A stretch of 64,000 nucleotides of DNA from Escherichia whittamii (GCF_014836715.1 NZ_JACSQI010000002.1:514056-578055), one strand, 5' to 3'; positions 45,456-61,085 are shown, numbered from the stretch's first letter. Notes: generated by a model not told the origin, from the letters alone. Translations and numbers: made by a program.

Positions 45456-46880
45456 ATGAATGACGGTAAGCAACAATCTACCTTTTTGTTTCATGATTAC
45501 GAAACCTTTGGCACGCACCCCGCGTTAGATCGCCCTGCGCAGTTTGCCGCCATTCGCACTGATAGCGAATTCAATATTATCGGCGAACCTGAAGTCTTTT
45601 ACTGTAAGCCTGCGGATGATTATTTACCACAGCCAGGGGCGGTGTTAATTACCGGCATCACTCCGCAAGAAGCCCGTGCGAAAGGGGAAAACGAAGCTGC
45701 CTTTGCCGCCCGTATTCACTCGCTTTTTACCGTACCGAAGACCTGTATTCTTGGTTACAACAATGTGCGTTTTGACGACGAAGTTACGCGCAATATCTTT
45801 TATCGTAATTTCTACGATCCCTATGCCTGGAGTTGGCAGCATGATAACTCTCGCTGGGATCTGCTGGACGTGATGCGTGCCTGCTACGCCCTGCGTCCGG
45901 AGGGGATCAACTGGCCTGAAAATGAAGATGGTTTGCCCAGTTTTCGCCTTGAGCATTTAACCAAAGCTAATGGTATTGAGCATAGCAACGCCCACGATGC
46001 TATGGCCGATGTGTACGCAACGATCGCGATGGCGAAGCTGGTGAAAACGCGCCAGCCACGCCTGTTTGATTATCTCTTTAGCCATCGTAATAAGCACAAA
46101 CTGACGGCGTTAATAGATGTGCCGCAGATGAAACCGCTGGTGCATGTTTCCGGTATGTTTGGCGCATGGCGCGGTAATACCAGCTGGGTAGCGCCACTGG
46201 CGTGGCATCCTGAAAATCGCAATGCCGTGATTATGGTGGATTTGGCGGGAGACATTTCGCCACTGCTGGAGCTGGACAGCGACACGCTGCGCGAGCGTCT
46301 GTATACCGCAAAAGCCGATCTGGACGATAACGCCGCCGTTCCGGTTAAGCTGGTGCATATTAATAAATGCCCGGTGCTGGCTCAGGCGAATACGCTGCGC
46401 CCGGAAGATGCCGACAGGTTGGGAATTAATCGTCAGCATTGTCTCGATAACCTGAAAATTCTGCGTGAAAACCCGCAAGTGCGCGAAAAAGTGGTAGCGA
46501 TATTCGCTGAAGCCGAACCATTTACGCCTTCAGATAACGTGGATGCCCAGCTTTATAACGGCTTTTTCAGCGACGCCGATCGTGCAGCAATGAAAATTGT
46601 GCTGGAAACCGAGCCCCGTAATTTACCGGCACTGGATATCACCTTTGTCGATAAACGTATTGAGAAACTGTTGTTCAATTATCGTGCGCGTAACTTTCCG
46701 GGAACGCTGGATTACGCCGAGCAGCAACGCTGGCTGGAGCATCGCCGTCAGGTCTTCACGCCAGAGTTTTTGCAAGGTTATGCTGATGAATTGCAGATGC
46801 TGGCACAACAATATGCCGATGACAAAGAGAAAGTAGCGCTGTTAAAAGCGCTTTGGCAGTACGCGGAAGAGATCGTCTGA
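45456..46880 (+). CDS. sbcB: exodeoxyribonuclease I SbcB
   Basis: This 474-residue 3'-5' single-strand exonuclease of the DnaQ fold has the first acidic motif HDYETFGTHPALDRP near residues 13-27 and HNAHDAMADV-type residues (SNAHDAMADVYATI) near 180. It acts in recombination and mismatch repair. The ATG at 45456 was chosen by match to K-12; the frame opens far upstream. Confidence 0.95.
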   Translation: MNDGKQQSTFLFHDYETFGTHPALDRPAQFAAIRTDSEFNIIGEPEVFYCKPADDYLPQPGAVLITGITPQEARAKGENEAAFAARIHSLFTVPKTCILGYNNVRFDDEVTRNIFYRNFYDPYAWSWQHDNSRWDLLDVMRACYALRPEGINWPENEDGLPSFRLEHLTKANGIEHSNAHDAMADVYATIAMAKLVKTRQPRLFDYLFSHRNKHKLTALIDVPQMKPLVHVSGMFGAWRGNTSWVAPLAWHPENRNAVIMVDLAGDISPLLELDSDTLRERLYTAKADLDDNAAVPVKLVHINKCPVLAQANTLRPEDADRLGINRQHCLDNLKILRENPQVREKVVAIFAEAEPFTPSDNVDAQLYNGFFSDADRAAMKIVLETEPRNLPALDITFVDKRIEKLLFNYRARNFPGTLDYAEQQRWLEHRRQVFTPEFLQGYADELQMLAQQYADDKEKVALLKALWQYAEEIV

Positions 46881-46884
46881 AACA

Positions 46885-46915
46885 AAAAAGCCGGAGCGAT
46901 AAACTCCGGCTTTTT
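46885..46915. terminator. terminator between sbcB and plaP
   Basis: AAAAAAGCCGGAG-CGATAAA-CTCCGGCTTTTTG lies between the convergent genes. Confidence 0.9.
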
Positions 46916-46953
46916 GAGATTTACCAGATGATTATGTCATCCGGCTTTAAAGA

Positions 46954-48312
46954 TTATGCAACGTCTTCGTACTGCGGAACCGGGTTGCGGAAGCTCTTAG
47001 TCACGCAAGCCAGGTAGATCAGGCCGATAGCCGCCCAGATTAGCCCCAGAACCATCGAGCTTTCTTCCAGGTTAACCCACAGCGCACCAACAGTCAGCGC
47101 ACCGCACATCGGCAGGAACAGATACTGGAAGTGATCTTTCAGCGTCTTGTTACGCTTCTCACGGATCCAGAACTGCGAGATAACCGACAGGTTAACGAAG
47201 GTGAACGCCACCAGCGCACCAAAGTTAATCAGCGCCGTTGCCATTACCAGGTCGAAGTTGATTGCCAGCAGAGCAATCGCGCCAACCAGGATGATGTTCA
47301 TTGCCGGAGTACGCCATTTCGGGTGTACATAACCGAAGAAGCTCTTCGGGAACACGCCGTCACGACCCATTACGTACATCAGACGCGCTACGCCTGCGTG
47401 CGCTGCCATACCGGACGCCAGTACGGTAATGGTGGAGAAGATCAGCGCGCCAACCTGGAACGCTTTACCCGCAACATACAGCATGATTTCAGGCTGTGAC
47501 GCATCCGGATCTTTAAAGCGAGAGATATCCGGGAAGTACAGCTGCAGGAAGTAAGTTGCAAAGATGAAAATCATGCCGCCAATCAGCGCGGTCAGGAAAA
47601 TCGCACGCGGGATCACGCGCTCTGCATCTTTGGTTTCTTCCGACAAGTTGCTGATGCCGTCAAAGCCGGTAAAGGAGAAGCACAGAATCGTCGCACCAGT
47701 GATCATCGGGATGACATGTGCATCACCAGACCAGAACGGACGGGTGCTTGCCAGCGTACCAGCGCCTTCACCTTCAAATACGCCGTAAACGACCATGCCC
47801 AGAATTACCGCGATCAGCACAACCTGCAACACCACAATTACGGTGTTGAAGTTCGCTACGGATTTCAGACTACGCAGGTTAAAGGCAGTCATAAAGGCCA
47901 CCAGCGCCACCACAAACATCCACGATGGAATGGAAGGCACCAGAGCTTCAAAATAAATTTTTGCCAGCAGAATGTTGATCATCGGCGCGAACAAATAGTC
48001 GAGCAGAGAAGACCAACCCACCATAAAGCCGACGGTCGGGCTAATGGATTTCTGGGCGTAAGTGTATGCAGAGCCAGCAGAAGGATAGCGGCGAACCAGC
48101 TTCCCGTAGCTCAGAGCCGTAAACAGGATCGCGATTAACGCGAACGCATAGGCTGTAGGCACATGACCATCCGTGAGGCCTGAAACGATACCAAATGTAT
48201 CAAACAGCGTCATCGGCTGCATATAGGCAAGACCCATCATTACAACCGGAACTAACGTAAGCGTTTTACGCAATTCCACGCGAGAGGTGTTTGGAGTAAC
48301 GTTATGCGACAT
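46954..48312 (-). CDS. plaP: putrescine importer PlaP
   Basis: A 452-residue APC-superfamily proton symporter with 12 hydrophobic segments; [21 protein letters not shown] near 70-90 is a family block. PlaP (YeeF) imports putrescine at low affinity and supports swarming in K-12. In K-12 yeeD and yeeE lie between it and sbcB; here only 73 bases separate them. Confidence 0.95.
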   Translation of the reverse strand: MSHNVTPNTSRVELRKTLTLVPVVMMGLAYMQPMTLFDTFGIVSGLTDGHVPTAYAFALIAILFTALSYGKLVRRYPSAGSAYTYAQKSISPTVGFMVGWSSLLDYLFAPMINILLAKIYFEALVPSIPSWMFVVALVAFMTAFNLRSLKSVANFNTVIVVLQVVLIAVILGMVVYGVFEGEGAGTLASTRPFWSGDAHVIPMITGATILCFSFTGFDGISNLSEETKDAERVIPRAIFLTALIGGMIFIFATYFLQLYFPDISRFKDPDASQPEIMLYVAGKAFQVGALIFSTITVLASGMAAHAGVARLMYVMGRDGVFPKSFFGYVHPKWRTPAMNIILVGAIALLAINFDLVMATALINFGALVAFTFVNLSVISQFWIREKRNKTLKDHFQYLFLPMCGALTVGALWVNLEESSMVLGLIWAAIGLIYLACVTKSFRNPVPQYEDVA

Positions 48313-48465
48313 GGTCATTCTCCTTTACGGTGATAACCGTCGCGTAAGCAAAAAATTGCCCCATTTTTTTGGATTCCTCAGCGACAACAACTGTCGATTT
48401 TTAGTAAATATCTATCCGGTACGAAGCCCGGCCTCTTGGTATGAATGATTGGTTTGAAGCAAAAA

Positions 48466-48497
48466 ATAACCGACGCAGATTAAACGTCGGTTTTTAG
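48466..48497 (-). terminator. terminator after yeeY
   Basis: ACCGACG / CGTCGGT with T-rich flanks on both strands (GGTTATTTTTTGC on the reverse) lies about 80-110 bases past the yeeY stop. Confidence 0.65.
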
Positions 48498-48578
48498 TCA
48501 TTTTTTGACAGCGGCGCATTGTGCCTAAATGGGGGGTAAATGACAAGAGAATGAGAAGCTTGTCATATAATTTTTTAT

Positions 48579-49508
48579 TTAAATGGCTGATTTTCCGTCT
48601 TCAGATTTTGCATAAACACCAGCAATAGCACTATTTGCTAAAATCTCATCACGCCACCACGCGCTGGCAAGTCCTGCGGTTTGTTCATTCCATCCAATCC
48701 ATACGGGTTCAAAGAGGGATTGCGCAACCACTTTCTTCTCAATTAACGCGCCACTATCGAGAAAGCGTTGCGCCAGATAGCGCGGTAAATAACCGCACCC
48801 AAGGCCACTGATTTGCAATTCCAGTTTGGTTTTAAAATCAAATACGGTAATGGCCTCTTGTTCGTCGAGAAGTTGTGATGCCGTAGAAGCGCCTGCCTGC
48901 GCAGTATCACCCACGATAATCGCCCGATAGCGTTTAATGATACGGCGATTTAGCGGTTCCTCTTCCAGAGCTAGCGGATGATGAGGTGCAATCGCGAAAA
49001 CTTGTTCCAGACAGCCCAACCGAGAGAAACCATATTCGCTGGAAGATGGCGGTTCATGCATAGCACCAACAATAATATCTGCCCTGCCCTGGGTCAGGGC
49101 CTCCCAGGAACCGCCCAGGACGCCATTGATAAACTTCAGACGCGTGACGTTGTGATGTTGATAAAAAGCTTCAATGAGTGGCGCAAGCAGTGAAAAGGGA
49201 AAGGTATCATCAACACCAATCACCAGTTCGTTTTCCCAGCCTTCATGGAGTTTGATCGCTTGTTTTTCCAGTTCATGAACAGTGTGGAGTATTTCCCGCC
49301 CTTTCTCTAATAGCATTTTTCCGGTGCGGGTAAATTTAGCGCGGTGTCCGCTACGATCGAGTAATTGAATATTAAGGTCGCTTTCCAGCTTATGAACGGT
49401 ATAACTCAGAGCGGACGGCGTCTTGTAAAGTTTGGCCGACGCCGCCGCAAAACTGCCTTCCTTTTCTAAGGCATCGAGGATCATCAACACATCCAGCAGT
49501 GGTTTCAT
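48579..49508 (-). CDS. yeeY: LysR-type regulator YeeY (AlsR-like)
   Basis: A 309-residue LysR protein with helix-turn-helix SFAAASAKLYKTPSALSYTV at 17-36 and an effector domain. The target is not established in the knowledge I can use. It is 45 bases downstream of yeeZ on the same strand. Confidence 0.92.
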   Translation of the reverse strand: MKPLLDVLMILDALEKEGSFAAASAKLYKTPSALSYTVHKLESDLNIQLLDRSGHRAKFTRTGKMLLEKGREILHTVHELEKQAIKLHEGWENELVIGVDDTFPFSLLAPLIEAFYQHHNVTRLKFINGVLGGSWEALTQGRADIIVGAMHEPPSSSEYGFSRLGCLEQVFAIAPHHPLALEEEPLNRRIIKRYRAIIVGDTAQAGASTASQLLDEQEAITVFDFKTKLELQISGLGCGYLPRYLAQRFLDSGALIEKKVVAQSLFEPVWIGWNEQTAGLASAWWRDEILANSAIAGVYAKSEDGKSAI

Positions 49509-49553
49509 ACACGCCCCCTTGCAGTGTATGCGGCGTCCTGCTGGCGTGATGGT

Positions 49554-50378
49554 TTACTCCAGCGGCATTACCAGCGGATCGGGATACTGGTATTCAAATC
49601 CCAGTTCATTACAGATCCGACTCCCATCAACAATTTTACCTTTGCCGCTGTCCAGACTGTTTCTGAACTGCGGAGGCTCCAGCCCCAGTAAACGGGCCAT
49701 CTGCGGATAGAAAACATTGCGCGCAGGGTGAGCTGGCGCACATATATTATAGATGTGTCCGCCTTTAGGTGCCTGTAACAACAGAGTGATAGCGCCAATA
49801 ACATCTTCTAAATGGACTAAATTCACACCATGTTCACCGTCCGGTGCGGTTTTTCCGGCAAAGAAGCGTCCAGGATGACGCCCAGGTCCGACCAGACCAG
49901 CAAGACGCAAAATATCAACCGAAGTACCAGGTAAATTGTGCAGCCAGTCTTCCAGCTCTTTTAACACTCGTCCACTATGGGTCAGCGGATTACGCGGGGT
50001 GGTTTCTTTCACAGTGCCTTGTGCGTCGCCGTAGACAGACGTTGAGCTGGTAAAAATAATGCGGGGAATATGGTGAGCCAGCGCACTGTCTACCAACTCC
50101 TGCACAGCTTGTAAATAGAACTCATCGCCAGGGCCGCTACGACGTGCCGGAAGCGTAACCACCAGCGCGTCAGCATCCATCAGGGCATCCAGATCGTCAG
50201 AATCGCAAACTAATTCGGGCTCCATGCGAAGCAGATAGCTATCAATCCCACTCATTTGGGCCGCTTCTACGCCATCTTGTGTAGTTTTACTCCCGGTGAC
50301 TTGCCAGCCTCGCGCTGCAAGTGACATCGCCAGCGGCATGCCTAACCACCCTAACCCGACAATTGCGACCTTTTTCAT
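49554..50378 (-). CDS. yeeZ: NAD(P)-binding epimerase-like protein YeeZ
   Basis: This 274-residue Rossmann protein starts MKKVAIVGLGWLGMPLAMSLA, with the nucleotide loop GLGWLG, and has TSSTSVYGD near 120. It resembles sugar epimerases of the extended SDR type; the substrate is unknown. Confidence 0.92.
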   Translation of the reverse strand: MKKVAIVGLGWLGMPLAMSLAARGWQVTGSKTTQDGVEAAQMSGIDSYLLRMEPELVCDSDDLDALMDADALVVTLPARRSGPGDEFYLQAVQELVDSALAHHIPRIIFTSSTSVYGDAQGTVKETTPRNPLTHSGRVLKELEDWLHNLPGTSVDILRLAGLVGPGRHPGRFFAGKTAPDGEHGVNLVHLEDVIGAITLLLQAPKGGHIYNICAPAHPARNVFYPQMARLLGLEPPQFRNSLDSGKGKIVDGSRICNELGFEYQYPDPLVMPLE

Positions 50379-50460
50379 CCGTTTTCTCCTGATACACCTT
50401 AGATCTATAAGGCTACGCTAGCGTATCAAAACTGACAATTCATTCTATGAATGAATCTCT

Positions 50461-50715
50461 TCAATAATGATAACGACATGCTGCAATGAGCAGTGAATCA
50501 TCAGTAACCGCGTATACCAGACGGTGTTCCTCTGTAATGCGTCGGGACCAGAAGCCTGACAAATTATGTTTCAGGGGTTCAGGCTTCCCCTTACCTTCAA
50601 ATGGTGTTCTGCGGGTATCTTTGATAAGTTCATTGATCTTTTTAACAATTCGCTTATCTGTTTCCTGCCAGTACAGATAATCATCCCATGATTCCTCAGA
50701 CCAGATTAGTTTCAC
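50461..50715 (-). CDS. yoeB: toxin YoeB (ribosome-dependent RNase)
   Basis: An 84-residue RelE/YoeB-fold toxin with the catalytic C-terminus [20 protein letters not shown] (Glu, Arg, His and terminal Tyr). It cleaves mRNA on the ribosome. It overlaps the yefM stop by 4 bases. Confidence 0.97.
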
Positions 50716-50963
50716 TCAATAATGTCCTTTTCCGTTCCTTTGCCTGATTTCAGGCTATCGATTGAGTCCATCAATCTCCGGGCGTTAGCGGGGGAACGCA
50801 GTAGATAAGCCGTCTCTTCCAGCGAGTTGTATTCTTCGAGTGACATCAGAACACAAGCCTCTCCATTCTGACGAGTAATAAGGATCGGGGCATGATCTTC
50901 AACGGCTTTCATCATTGTTGCCGACAAATTCTGACGCGCTTCGCTGTAGCTAATTGTACGCAT
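50712..50963 (-). CDS. yefM: antitoxin YefM
   Basis: This 83-residue Phd/YefM antitoxin starts [17 protein letters not shown]. The N-terminal half binds DNA and the disordered C-terminus wraps YoeB. The start was chosen to match K-12; the frame opens 9 codons earlier. Confidence 0.96.
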
Positions 50964-50976
50964 GTCAATCTCCTCT

Positions 50977-50998
50977 TTTGTACAGTTCATTGTACAAT
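50977..50998. promoter_or_regulatory. YefM-YoeB operator
   Basis: Two TGTACA hexamers at 50979-50984 and 50991-50996, 12 bases apart centre to centre, match the known operator core and lie directly before yefM. Confidence 0.8.
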
Positions 50999-51176
50999 GA
51001 TGGGCGTTAATTAACTATTTATTAATTAGTTTGTAGATCAAGACATTGTCAGCGAGACGAAAAATCAGACTTTGCTATTTTTGGTGCCGTCAGGTTAGAG
51101 GACAGCCCTCTTAGCCCCTCCCTTCCCTGCTCATTCATTAAACAAATCCATCGCCACAAAATATATAAAAAAGCCC

Positions 51177-51206
51177 TTGCTTTCTAACGTTAAAGTGGTT
51201 TAGGTT
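51177..51206 (+). promoter_or_regulatory. his operon promoter
   Basis: TTGCTT at 51177-51182 and TAGGTT at 51201-51206 with 18 bases between correspond to the known hisp1 elements. The stretch 50999-51176 shows no gene. Confidence 0.75.
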
Positions 51207-51244
51207 AAGAGACATCAGTTGAATAAACATTCACAGAGAATTTT

Positions 51245-51295
51245 ATGACACGCGTTCAATTTAAACACCACCATCATCACCATCACCCTGACTAG
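51245..51295 (+). CDS. hisL: his operon leader peptide
   Basis: A 16-codon peptide, MTRVQFKHHHHHHHPD, carries seven histidines in a row. Ribosome stalling at the His codons when charged tRNA-His is low drives attenuation. Confidence 0.97.
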   Translation: MTRVQFKHHHHHHHPD

Positions 51296-51356
51296 TCTTT
51301 CAGGCGATGTGTGCTGGAAGACTTTCAGATCTTCCAGTGGTGCATGAACGCATGAG

Positions 51357-51392
51357 AAAGCCCCCGGAAGATCACCTTCCGGGGGCTTTTTT
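51357..51392 (+). terminator. his attenuator
   Basis: AAGCCCCCGGAAG-ATCA-CTTCCGGGGGCTTTTTT is the leader terminator. Upstream CTGGAAGACTTTCAGATCTTCCAG and the following bases supply the competing stems. Confidence 0.95.
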
Positions 51393-51440
51393 ATTGCGCG
51401 GTTGATAACGGTTCAGACAGGTTAAAAGAGGAAGAAGAAA

Positions 51441-52340
51441 ATGACAGACAACACTCGTTTACGCATAGCTATGCAGAAATCCGGACGTTTAAGTGATGAC
51501 TCACGCGAATTACTGGCGCGCTGTGGCATTAAAATTAATCTTCACACACAGCGCCTGATCGCGATGGCAGAAAACATGCCGATTGATATTCTGCGGGTCC
51601 GTGACGACGACATTCCCGGTCTGGTGATGGACGGCGTGGTTGACCTCGGGATTATTGGCGAAAACGTGCTGGAAGAAGAGCTGCTTAACCGCCGCGCCCA
51701 GGGTGAAGATCCGCGCTACTTTACCCTGCGTCGTCTGGATTTCGGCGGCTGCCGCCTTTCGCTAGCAACGCCGGTTGATGAAGCCTGGGACGGCCCGCTC
51801 TCCTTAAACGGTAAACGTATCGCCACCTCTTATCCTCACCTGCTCAAGCGTTATCTCGACCAGAAAGGTATCTCTTTTAAATCCTGCTTACTGAACGGTT
51901 CTGTTGAAGTGGCCCCGCGCGCCGGACTGGCAGATGCGATTTGCGATCTGGTTTCCACTGGCGCCACGCTGGAAGCCAACGGCCTGCGCGAAGTGGAGGT
52001 TATCTACCGCTCGAAAGCCTGCCTGATCCAGCGCGATGGTGAAATGGAAGAATCCAAACAGCAACTGATCGACAAACTGCTGACCCGTATTCAGGGCGTT
52101 ATCCAGGCGCGCGAATCAAAATACATCATGATGCACGCACCAACCGAGCGCCTCGATGAAGTTATCGCCCTGCTGCCAGGTGCCGAACGCCCAACCATTC
52201 TGCCGCTGGCGGGTGACCAACAGCGCGTCGCCATGCACATGGTCAGTAGCGAAACTCTGTTCTGGGAAACCATGGAAAAACTGAAAGCGCTGGGTGCCAG
52301 TTCGATTCTGGTCCTGCCGATTGAGAAGATGATGGAGTGA
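51441..52340 (+). CDS. hisG: ATP phosphoribosyltransferase HisG
   Basis: This 299-residue long-form HisG carries out the first and feedback-inhibited step: ATP plus PRPP to phosphoribosyl-ATP. The C-terminal regulatory domain (from about 225) binds histidine. PRPP-binding region [17 protein letters not shown] is seen. Confidence 0.97.
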
Positions 52341-52345
52341 TCGCC

Positions 52346-54716
<2,371 letters not shown>

Positions 54717-54717
<1 letters not shown>

Positions 54718-55783
54718 TGAGTCAGAAGTATCTTTTTATCGATCGCGATGGAACCCTGATTAGCGAGCCGCCGAGTGATTTTCAGGTGGACCGTTTTGAC
54801 AAACTCGCCTTTGAACCAGGCGTGATCCCGGAGCTGCTGAAGCTGCAAAAAGCGGGCTATAAGCTGGTAATGATCACCAATCAGGATGGTCTGGGAACGC
54901 AAAGTTTCCCACAGGCGGATTTCGATGGCCCGCACAATCTGATGATGCAGATCTTCACCTCGCAAGGCGTGCAGTTTGATGAAGTGCTGATTTGCCCGCA
55001 CATGCCTTCCGATGAATGCGACTGCCGTAAGCCGAAAGTAAAACTGGTGGAGAGTTACCTGGCTGAACAGGCGATGGACCGCGCCAATAGTTACGTGATT
55101 GGCGATCGCGCGACCGATATTCAACTGGCGGAAAACATGGGTATTAATGGTTTACGCTACGACCGCGAAACCCTGAACTGGCCGATGATTGGCGAGCAAC
55201 TCACCAGACGTGATCGTTACGCTCACGTAGTGCGCAACACTAAAGAGACACAGATTGACGTTCAGGTATGGCTGGATCGCGAAGGCGGCAGCAAGATTAA
55301 CACCGGCGTTGGCTTCTTTGACCACATGCTGGATCAGATAGCCACACACGGCGGTTTCCGCATGGAAATCAGCGTTAAAGGCGATCTGTATATCGACGAT
55401 CACCACACCGTCGAAGATACCGGGCTGGCGCTGGGCGAAGCGTTAAAAATTGCCCTCGGCGACAAACGCGGTATTTGCCGCTTTGGTTTTGTGCTGCCGA
55501 TGGACGAATGCCTTGCCCGCTGCGCGCTGGATATCTCTGGTCGCCCGCACCTGGAATATAAAGCCGAGTTTACCTACCAGCGCGTGGGCGATCTTAGCAC
55601 CGAAATGATCGAACACTTCTTCCGTTCGCTCTCTTACACCATGGGCGTGACGCTGCACCTGAAAACCAAAGGTAAAAACGATCACCACCGTGTAGAGAGC
55701 CTGTTCAAAGCCTTTGGTCGCACTCTGCGCCAGGCCATCCGCGTGGAAGGCGACACCCTGCCCTCGTCGAAAGGAGTGCTGTA

Positions 55784-55784
<1 letters not shown>
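54717..55784 (+). CDS. hisB: bifunctional HisB: phosphatase / IGP dehydratase
   Basis: A 355-residue fusion. Residues 1-165 form the HAD-type histidinol phosphatase (FIDRDGTL, four cysteines in [13 protein letters not shown]). Residues 167-355 form the imidazoleglycerol-phosphate dehydratase ([38 protein letters not shown]). Confidence 0.97.
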
Positions 55785-57862
<2,078 letters not shown>

Positions 57863-57869
<7 letters not shown>

Positions 57870-58474
57870 CAGAACAACAACGCCGCGAACTGGACTGGGA
57901 AAAAACCGACGGGCTGATGCCGGTGATTGTGCAACACGCGGTATCCGGCGAAGTGTTAATGCTGGGCTATATGAATCCGGAAGCCTTAGACAAAACCATC
58001 GAAAGCGGCAAAGTCACCTTCTTCTCACGTACTAAACAAAGACTGTGGACCAAAGGTGAAACATCGGGCAATTTCCTCAACGTAGTGAGCATTGCGTCGG
58101 ACTGCGACAACGACACGTTATTAGTGCTGGCGAATCCCATCGGCCCGACCTGCCATAAAGGCACCAGTAGCTGCTTCGGCGACACCGCTCACCAGTGGTT
58201 GTTCCTGTATCAACTGGAACAACTGCTCGCCGAACGCAAATCTGCCGACCCAGAAACCTCTTACACCGCCAAACTGTATGCCAGCGGCACCAAACGCATT
58301 GCGCAGAAAGTGGGTGAAGAAGGCGTGGAAACCGCACTGGCCGCGACAGTACATGACCGCTTTGAGCTGACCAACGAGGCGTCTGACTTGATGTATCACC
58401 TGCTGGTATTGCTGCAGGATCAGGATCTGGATTTAACGACGGTGATTGAGAACCTGCGTAAACGGCATCAGTGA
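57863..58474 (+). CDS. hisI: bifunctional HisI: PR-AMP cyclohydrolase / PR-ATP pyrophosphatase
   Basis: This 203-residue fusion has the cyclohydrolase part first ([27 protein letters not shown], zinc cysteines) and the pyrophosphatase part second ([13 protein letters not shown]). It completes the operon. Confidence 0.97.
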
Positions 58475-58486
58475 GTTGCAGGCTGA

Positions 58487-58514
58487 CCGGATGCGACACT
58501 GTTGTCGCATCCGG
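58487..58514. repeat. REP element after hisI
   Basis: CCGGATGCGACA-CTGT-TGTCGCATCCGG is a typical enterobacterial repetitive extragenic palindrome. Confidence 0.85.
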
Positions 58515-58520
58515 CAACAA

Positions 58521-58557
58521 AAAACGGGCACGGTGTCACCACCCTGCCCGTTTTCTT
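58521..58557. terminator. terminator between hisI and wzzB
   Basis: AAAACGGGCA-GGTG / CACC-TGCCCGTTTTCTTT lies between the convergent genes and can serve both. Confidence 0.85.
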
Positions 58558-58571
58558 TAAAGCTAAAAAGA

Positions 58572-59552
58572 TTACTTCGCGTTGTAATTACGCAGCGCGT
58601 TACGCCCAAGCACAATCCCCGCGCCGACCATACCGCCCAGCAGCACAGCCAGAACCAGAGTGATGCCCTTTTTCGGACTATCGCGACGTACTGGCAGTGT
58701 AGGTTTCATGACGTAACGGTAGGCATTTATATCAAGATCATCAACCTTCAGACTTTCGATATCCAGCAGGTTTTGACGAGTCTGATAGTAGCCAGGCGAG
58801 AAAACCAGAGGACGAGTTGATTCATGCTTGATCATCGACTCCAGTGCATCGCTACCTAACAGAAACAATGTGTCTTGCGTGATATCTTCACCAGTCTGCT
58901 GGATCTGCGGCTTTGCCAACTGCGCCTGATTTGCATATTGCAACGCTTCCTGAATCTGGCGGATACGCAGATCTTTTTGCTCCTGCGCCACCACTTCCTG
59001 CGTTTTCAAAGAGTCTTTCAGGTTTTTCATACCCAAAGCAATATTATCTTTCAGGTCCTTTTCCAGCTCTTTATTCACCTGGTCATCAACCTGTTGAATA
59101 TATTCAGCCAGCTTCTTCTGTGCGCCCGCCGCAGTTTGCCCGACATAAGAAACAGCTAGCGGTAACGGCTGGTTTTTAACAGAAGGCTCAATGGTCAGTT
59201 TTTCTGGTTCTTCCTGATTATCCAGCGTTTCGGCTAATGCAGAGAAGGCAGAACTGAAGCGACCAATTAACGCCTCCTGTAAATCCGACACTTTCGGTGC
59301 AGCCTGACCATAGATAACATTCATGGCATTGTTATAACCAGCAATTTGCCCCACATCTGGCTGAGTAATAATGGCTGTCGACGTCCATTTCTCTTTCGCT
59401 ACCGCCAGATATCCGATAGCCAGCGCGATAGCCACAATGACAGTGATGAAGATTGTCATCTTCCCACGCCACAGTTGCATCAGTAAATCAATTAAATCAA
59501 TCTGCTCCGGGTCATTGTTATGCCCAGAAATATTATTATTTTCAACTTTCAT
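58572..59552 (-). CDS. wzzB: O-antigen chain-length regulator WzzB
   Basis: A 326-residue inner-membrane polysaccharide co-polymerase with membrane segments near 32-52 and 295-315 and a large periplasmic coiled-coil domain between them. The second TM is preceded by PTLPVRRDSPKKG, the proline-rich Wzz motif. It sets the modal O-chain length. Confidence 0.95.
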   Translation of the reverse strand: MKVENNNISGHNNDPEQIDLIDLLMQLWRGKMTIFITVIVAIALAIGYLAVAKEKWTSTAIITQPDVGQIAGYNNAMNVIYGQAAPKVSDLQEALIGRFSSAFSALAETLDNQEEPEKLTIEPSVKNQPLPLAVSYVGQTAAGAQKKLAEYIQQVDDQVNKELEKDLKDNIALGMKNLKDSLKTQEVVAQEQKDLRIRQIQEALQYANQAQLAKPQIQQTGEDITQDTLFLLGSDALESMIKHESTRPLVFSPGYYQTRQNLLDIESLKVDDLDINAYRYVMKPTLPVRRDSPKKGITLVLAVLLGGMVGAGIVLGRNALRNYNAK

Positions 59553-59697
59553 CATTACCCTAACAGACGGAAAATTTCAGGTCGCCATAGTTTAGCGATA
59601 ATCTGCATGAATGCTATAGGATAAATGATAAAAACAATGAATTGTTATACGAATTACAAAAGACAATCAGGGCGAAAATAGCCCTGATTACAGAAGG

Positions 59698-60864
59698 TTA
59701 GTCGCTGCCAAAGAGATCGCGAGTATAAACCTTGTCTGTCACATCCTTAAGCTCTTCTGCCATACGGTTGGAAATAATGACATCGGCTTGTTGTTTGAAG
59801 GTGGCGAGATCACGTTCCAGTCGTGAATTGAAAAACATTTCTTCCTTCATTACCGGTTCATAGATAATCACTTCTACCCCCTTAGCTTTGATACGCTTCA
59901 TGATCCCCTGAATGGAAGACGCACGGAAGTTATCTGAACCGCTCTTCATAATCAGGCGATATATCCCGACGACTTTTGGTTTACGCGACAAGATAGCATC
60001 GGCTATAAAGTCTTTGCGGGTACGGTTAGCATCAACGATGGCAGAAATGATGTTGTTTGGCACAGACTGATAATTTGCCAGAAGCTGCTTGGTATCTTTC
60101 GGTAAACAGTAACCACCGTAACCAAATGATGGATTGTTGTAATGGTTGCCGATACGCGGATCAAGACAAACACCTTCAATGATTTGACGGGTGTTCAACC
60201 CCAGGCTTTCTGCATAACTGTCCAGCTCGTTAAAGTACGCCACGCGCATGGCAAGGTAAGTATTGGCAAAAAGTTTAATGGCCTCTGCTTCTGTTGAATC
60301 AGTAAACAGAGTAGGGATATTTTTCTTAATCGCCCCTTCCTGTAATAACGCGGCAAAACGCTGTGCACGTTCAGAACGTTCGCCTATCACAATACGGGAA
60401 GGATGAAGGTTATCGTAAAGGGCTTTGCCTTCTCGGAGGAATTCAGGGGAGAAGATGATGTTTTCAGTCTTGAACTTTTTTTGCATCGCGGCCGTAAAAC
60501 CTACCGGAACCGTGGACTTAATAATCATCACTGCATAAGGGTTTATTTCTGTAACATCTTTAATTACAGACTCTACGCTAGATGTATTGAAATAATTGGT
60601 TTTAGGATCATAGTCGGTCGGGGTTGCGATGATTACATAATCAGCATTCCGGTAGGCTTCTTTTTTATCTAACGTCGCATTAAAACGTATTTTGTCTGAT
60701 TGCAAAAATTGCTGAATTTCTTTATCAACAATAGGAGATATCCGATCATTCAGCATTGCAACACGAGTTGGTAAAATATCTAATGCTGCAACGTTATGAT
60801 TTTGTGCGATTAAGAGCCCATTAGACAGGCCAACATAACCGGTTCCGGAAATGGTGATTTTCAT
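59698..60864 (-). CDS. ugd: UDP-glucose 6-dehydrogenase Ugd
   Basis: This 388-residue protein starts [21 protein letters not shown] (GxGYVG nucleotide loop). The catalytic Cys is in [14 protein letters not shown] near 260. It makes UDP-glucuronate for capsule, colanic acid and lipid A modification. Confidence 0.96.
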   Translation of the reverse strand: MKITISGTGYVGLSNGLLIAQNHNVAALDILPTRVAMLNDRISPIVDKEIQQFLQSDKIRFNATLDKKEAYRNADYVIIATPTDYDPKTNYFNTSSVESVIKDVTEINPYAVMIIKSTVPVGFTAAMQKKFKTENIIFSPEFLREGKALYDNLHPSRIVIGERSERAQRFAALLQEGAIKKNIPTLFTDSTEAEAIKLFANTYLAMRVAYFNELDSYAESLGLNTRQIIEGVCLDPRIGNHYNNPSFGYGGYCLPKDTKQLLANYQSVPNNIISAIVDANRTRKDFIADAILSRKPKVVGIYRLIMKSGSDNFRASSIQGIMKRIKAKGVEVIIYEPVMKEEMFFNSRLERDLATFKQQADVIISNRMAEELKDVTDKVYTRDLFGSD

Positions 60865-61053
60865 TTCATGCTCTCAGAATTAACTTAACTATGAATCATG
60901 ATGTTTTTAGCACCCTGATAAGAGTTAAAAGTTTTAACGCCACGATGAACCTTGGTCAACGAAACGAAAAACATTTCAGATTTTCTTTATAAGAATAGCT
61001 GCTATTTATTAAGTTAGTATTAAGCAATGAAATTAAATCAATAAGATTGATGG

Positions 61054-61085
61054 CAAAAAAAAGCCCGGCGATAAATGCCGGGCCT
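61054..61085 (-). terminator. terminator of gnd
   Basis: On the reverse strand GCCCGGCA-TTTAT-CGCCGGGCTTTTTTTT follows the gnd stop by about 25 bases. Confidence 0.9.

Noticed and set aside
51245..51295. Histidine run as a low-complexity artefact
   Set aside because: It is the normal hisL leader peptide with its attenuator.
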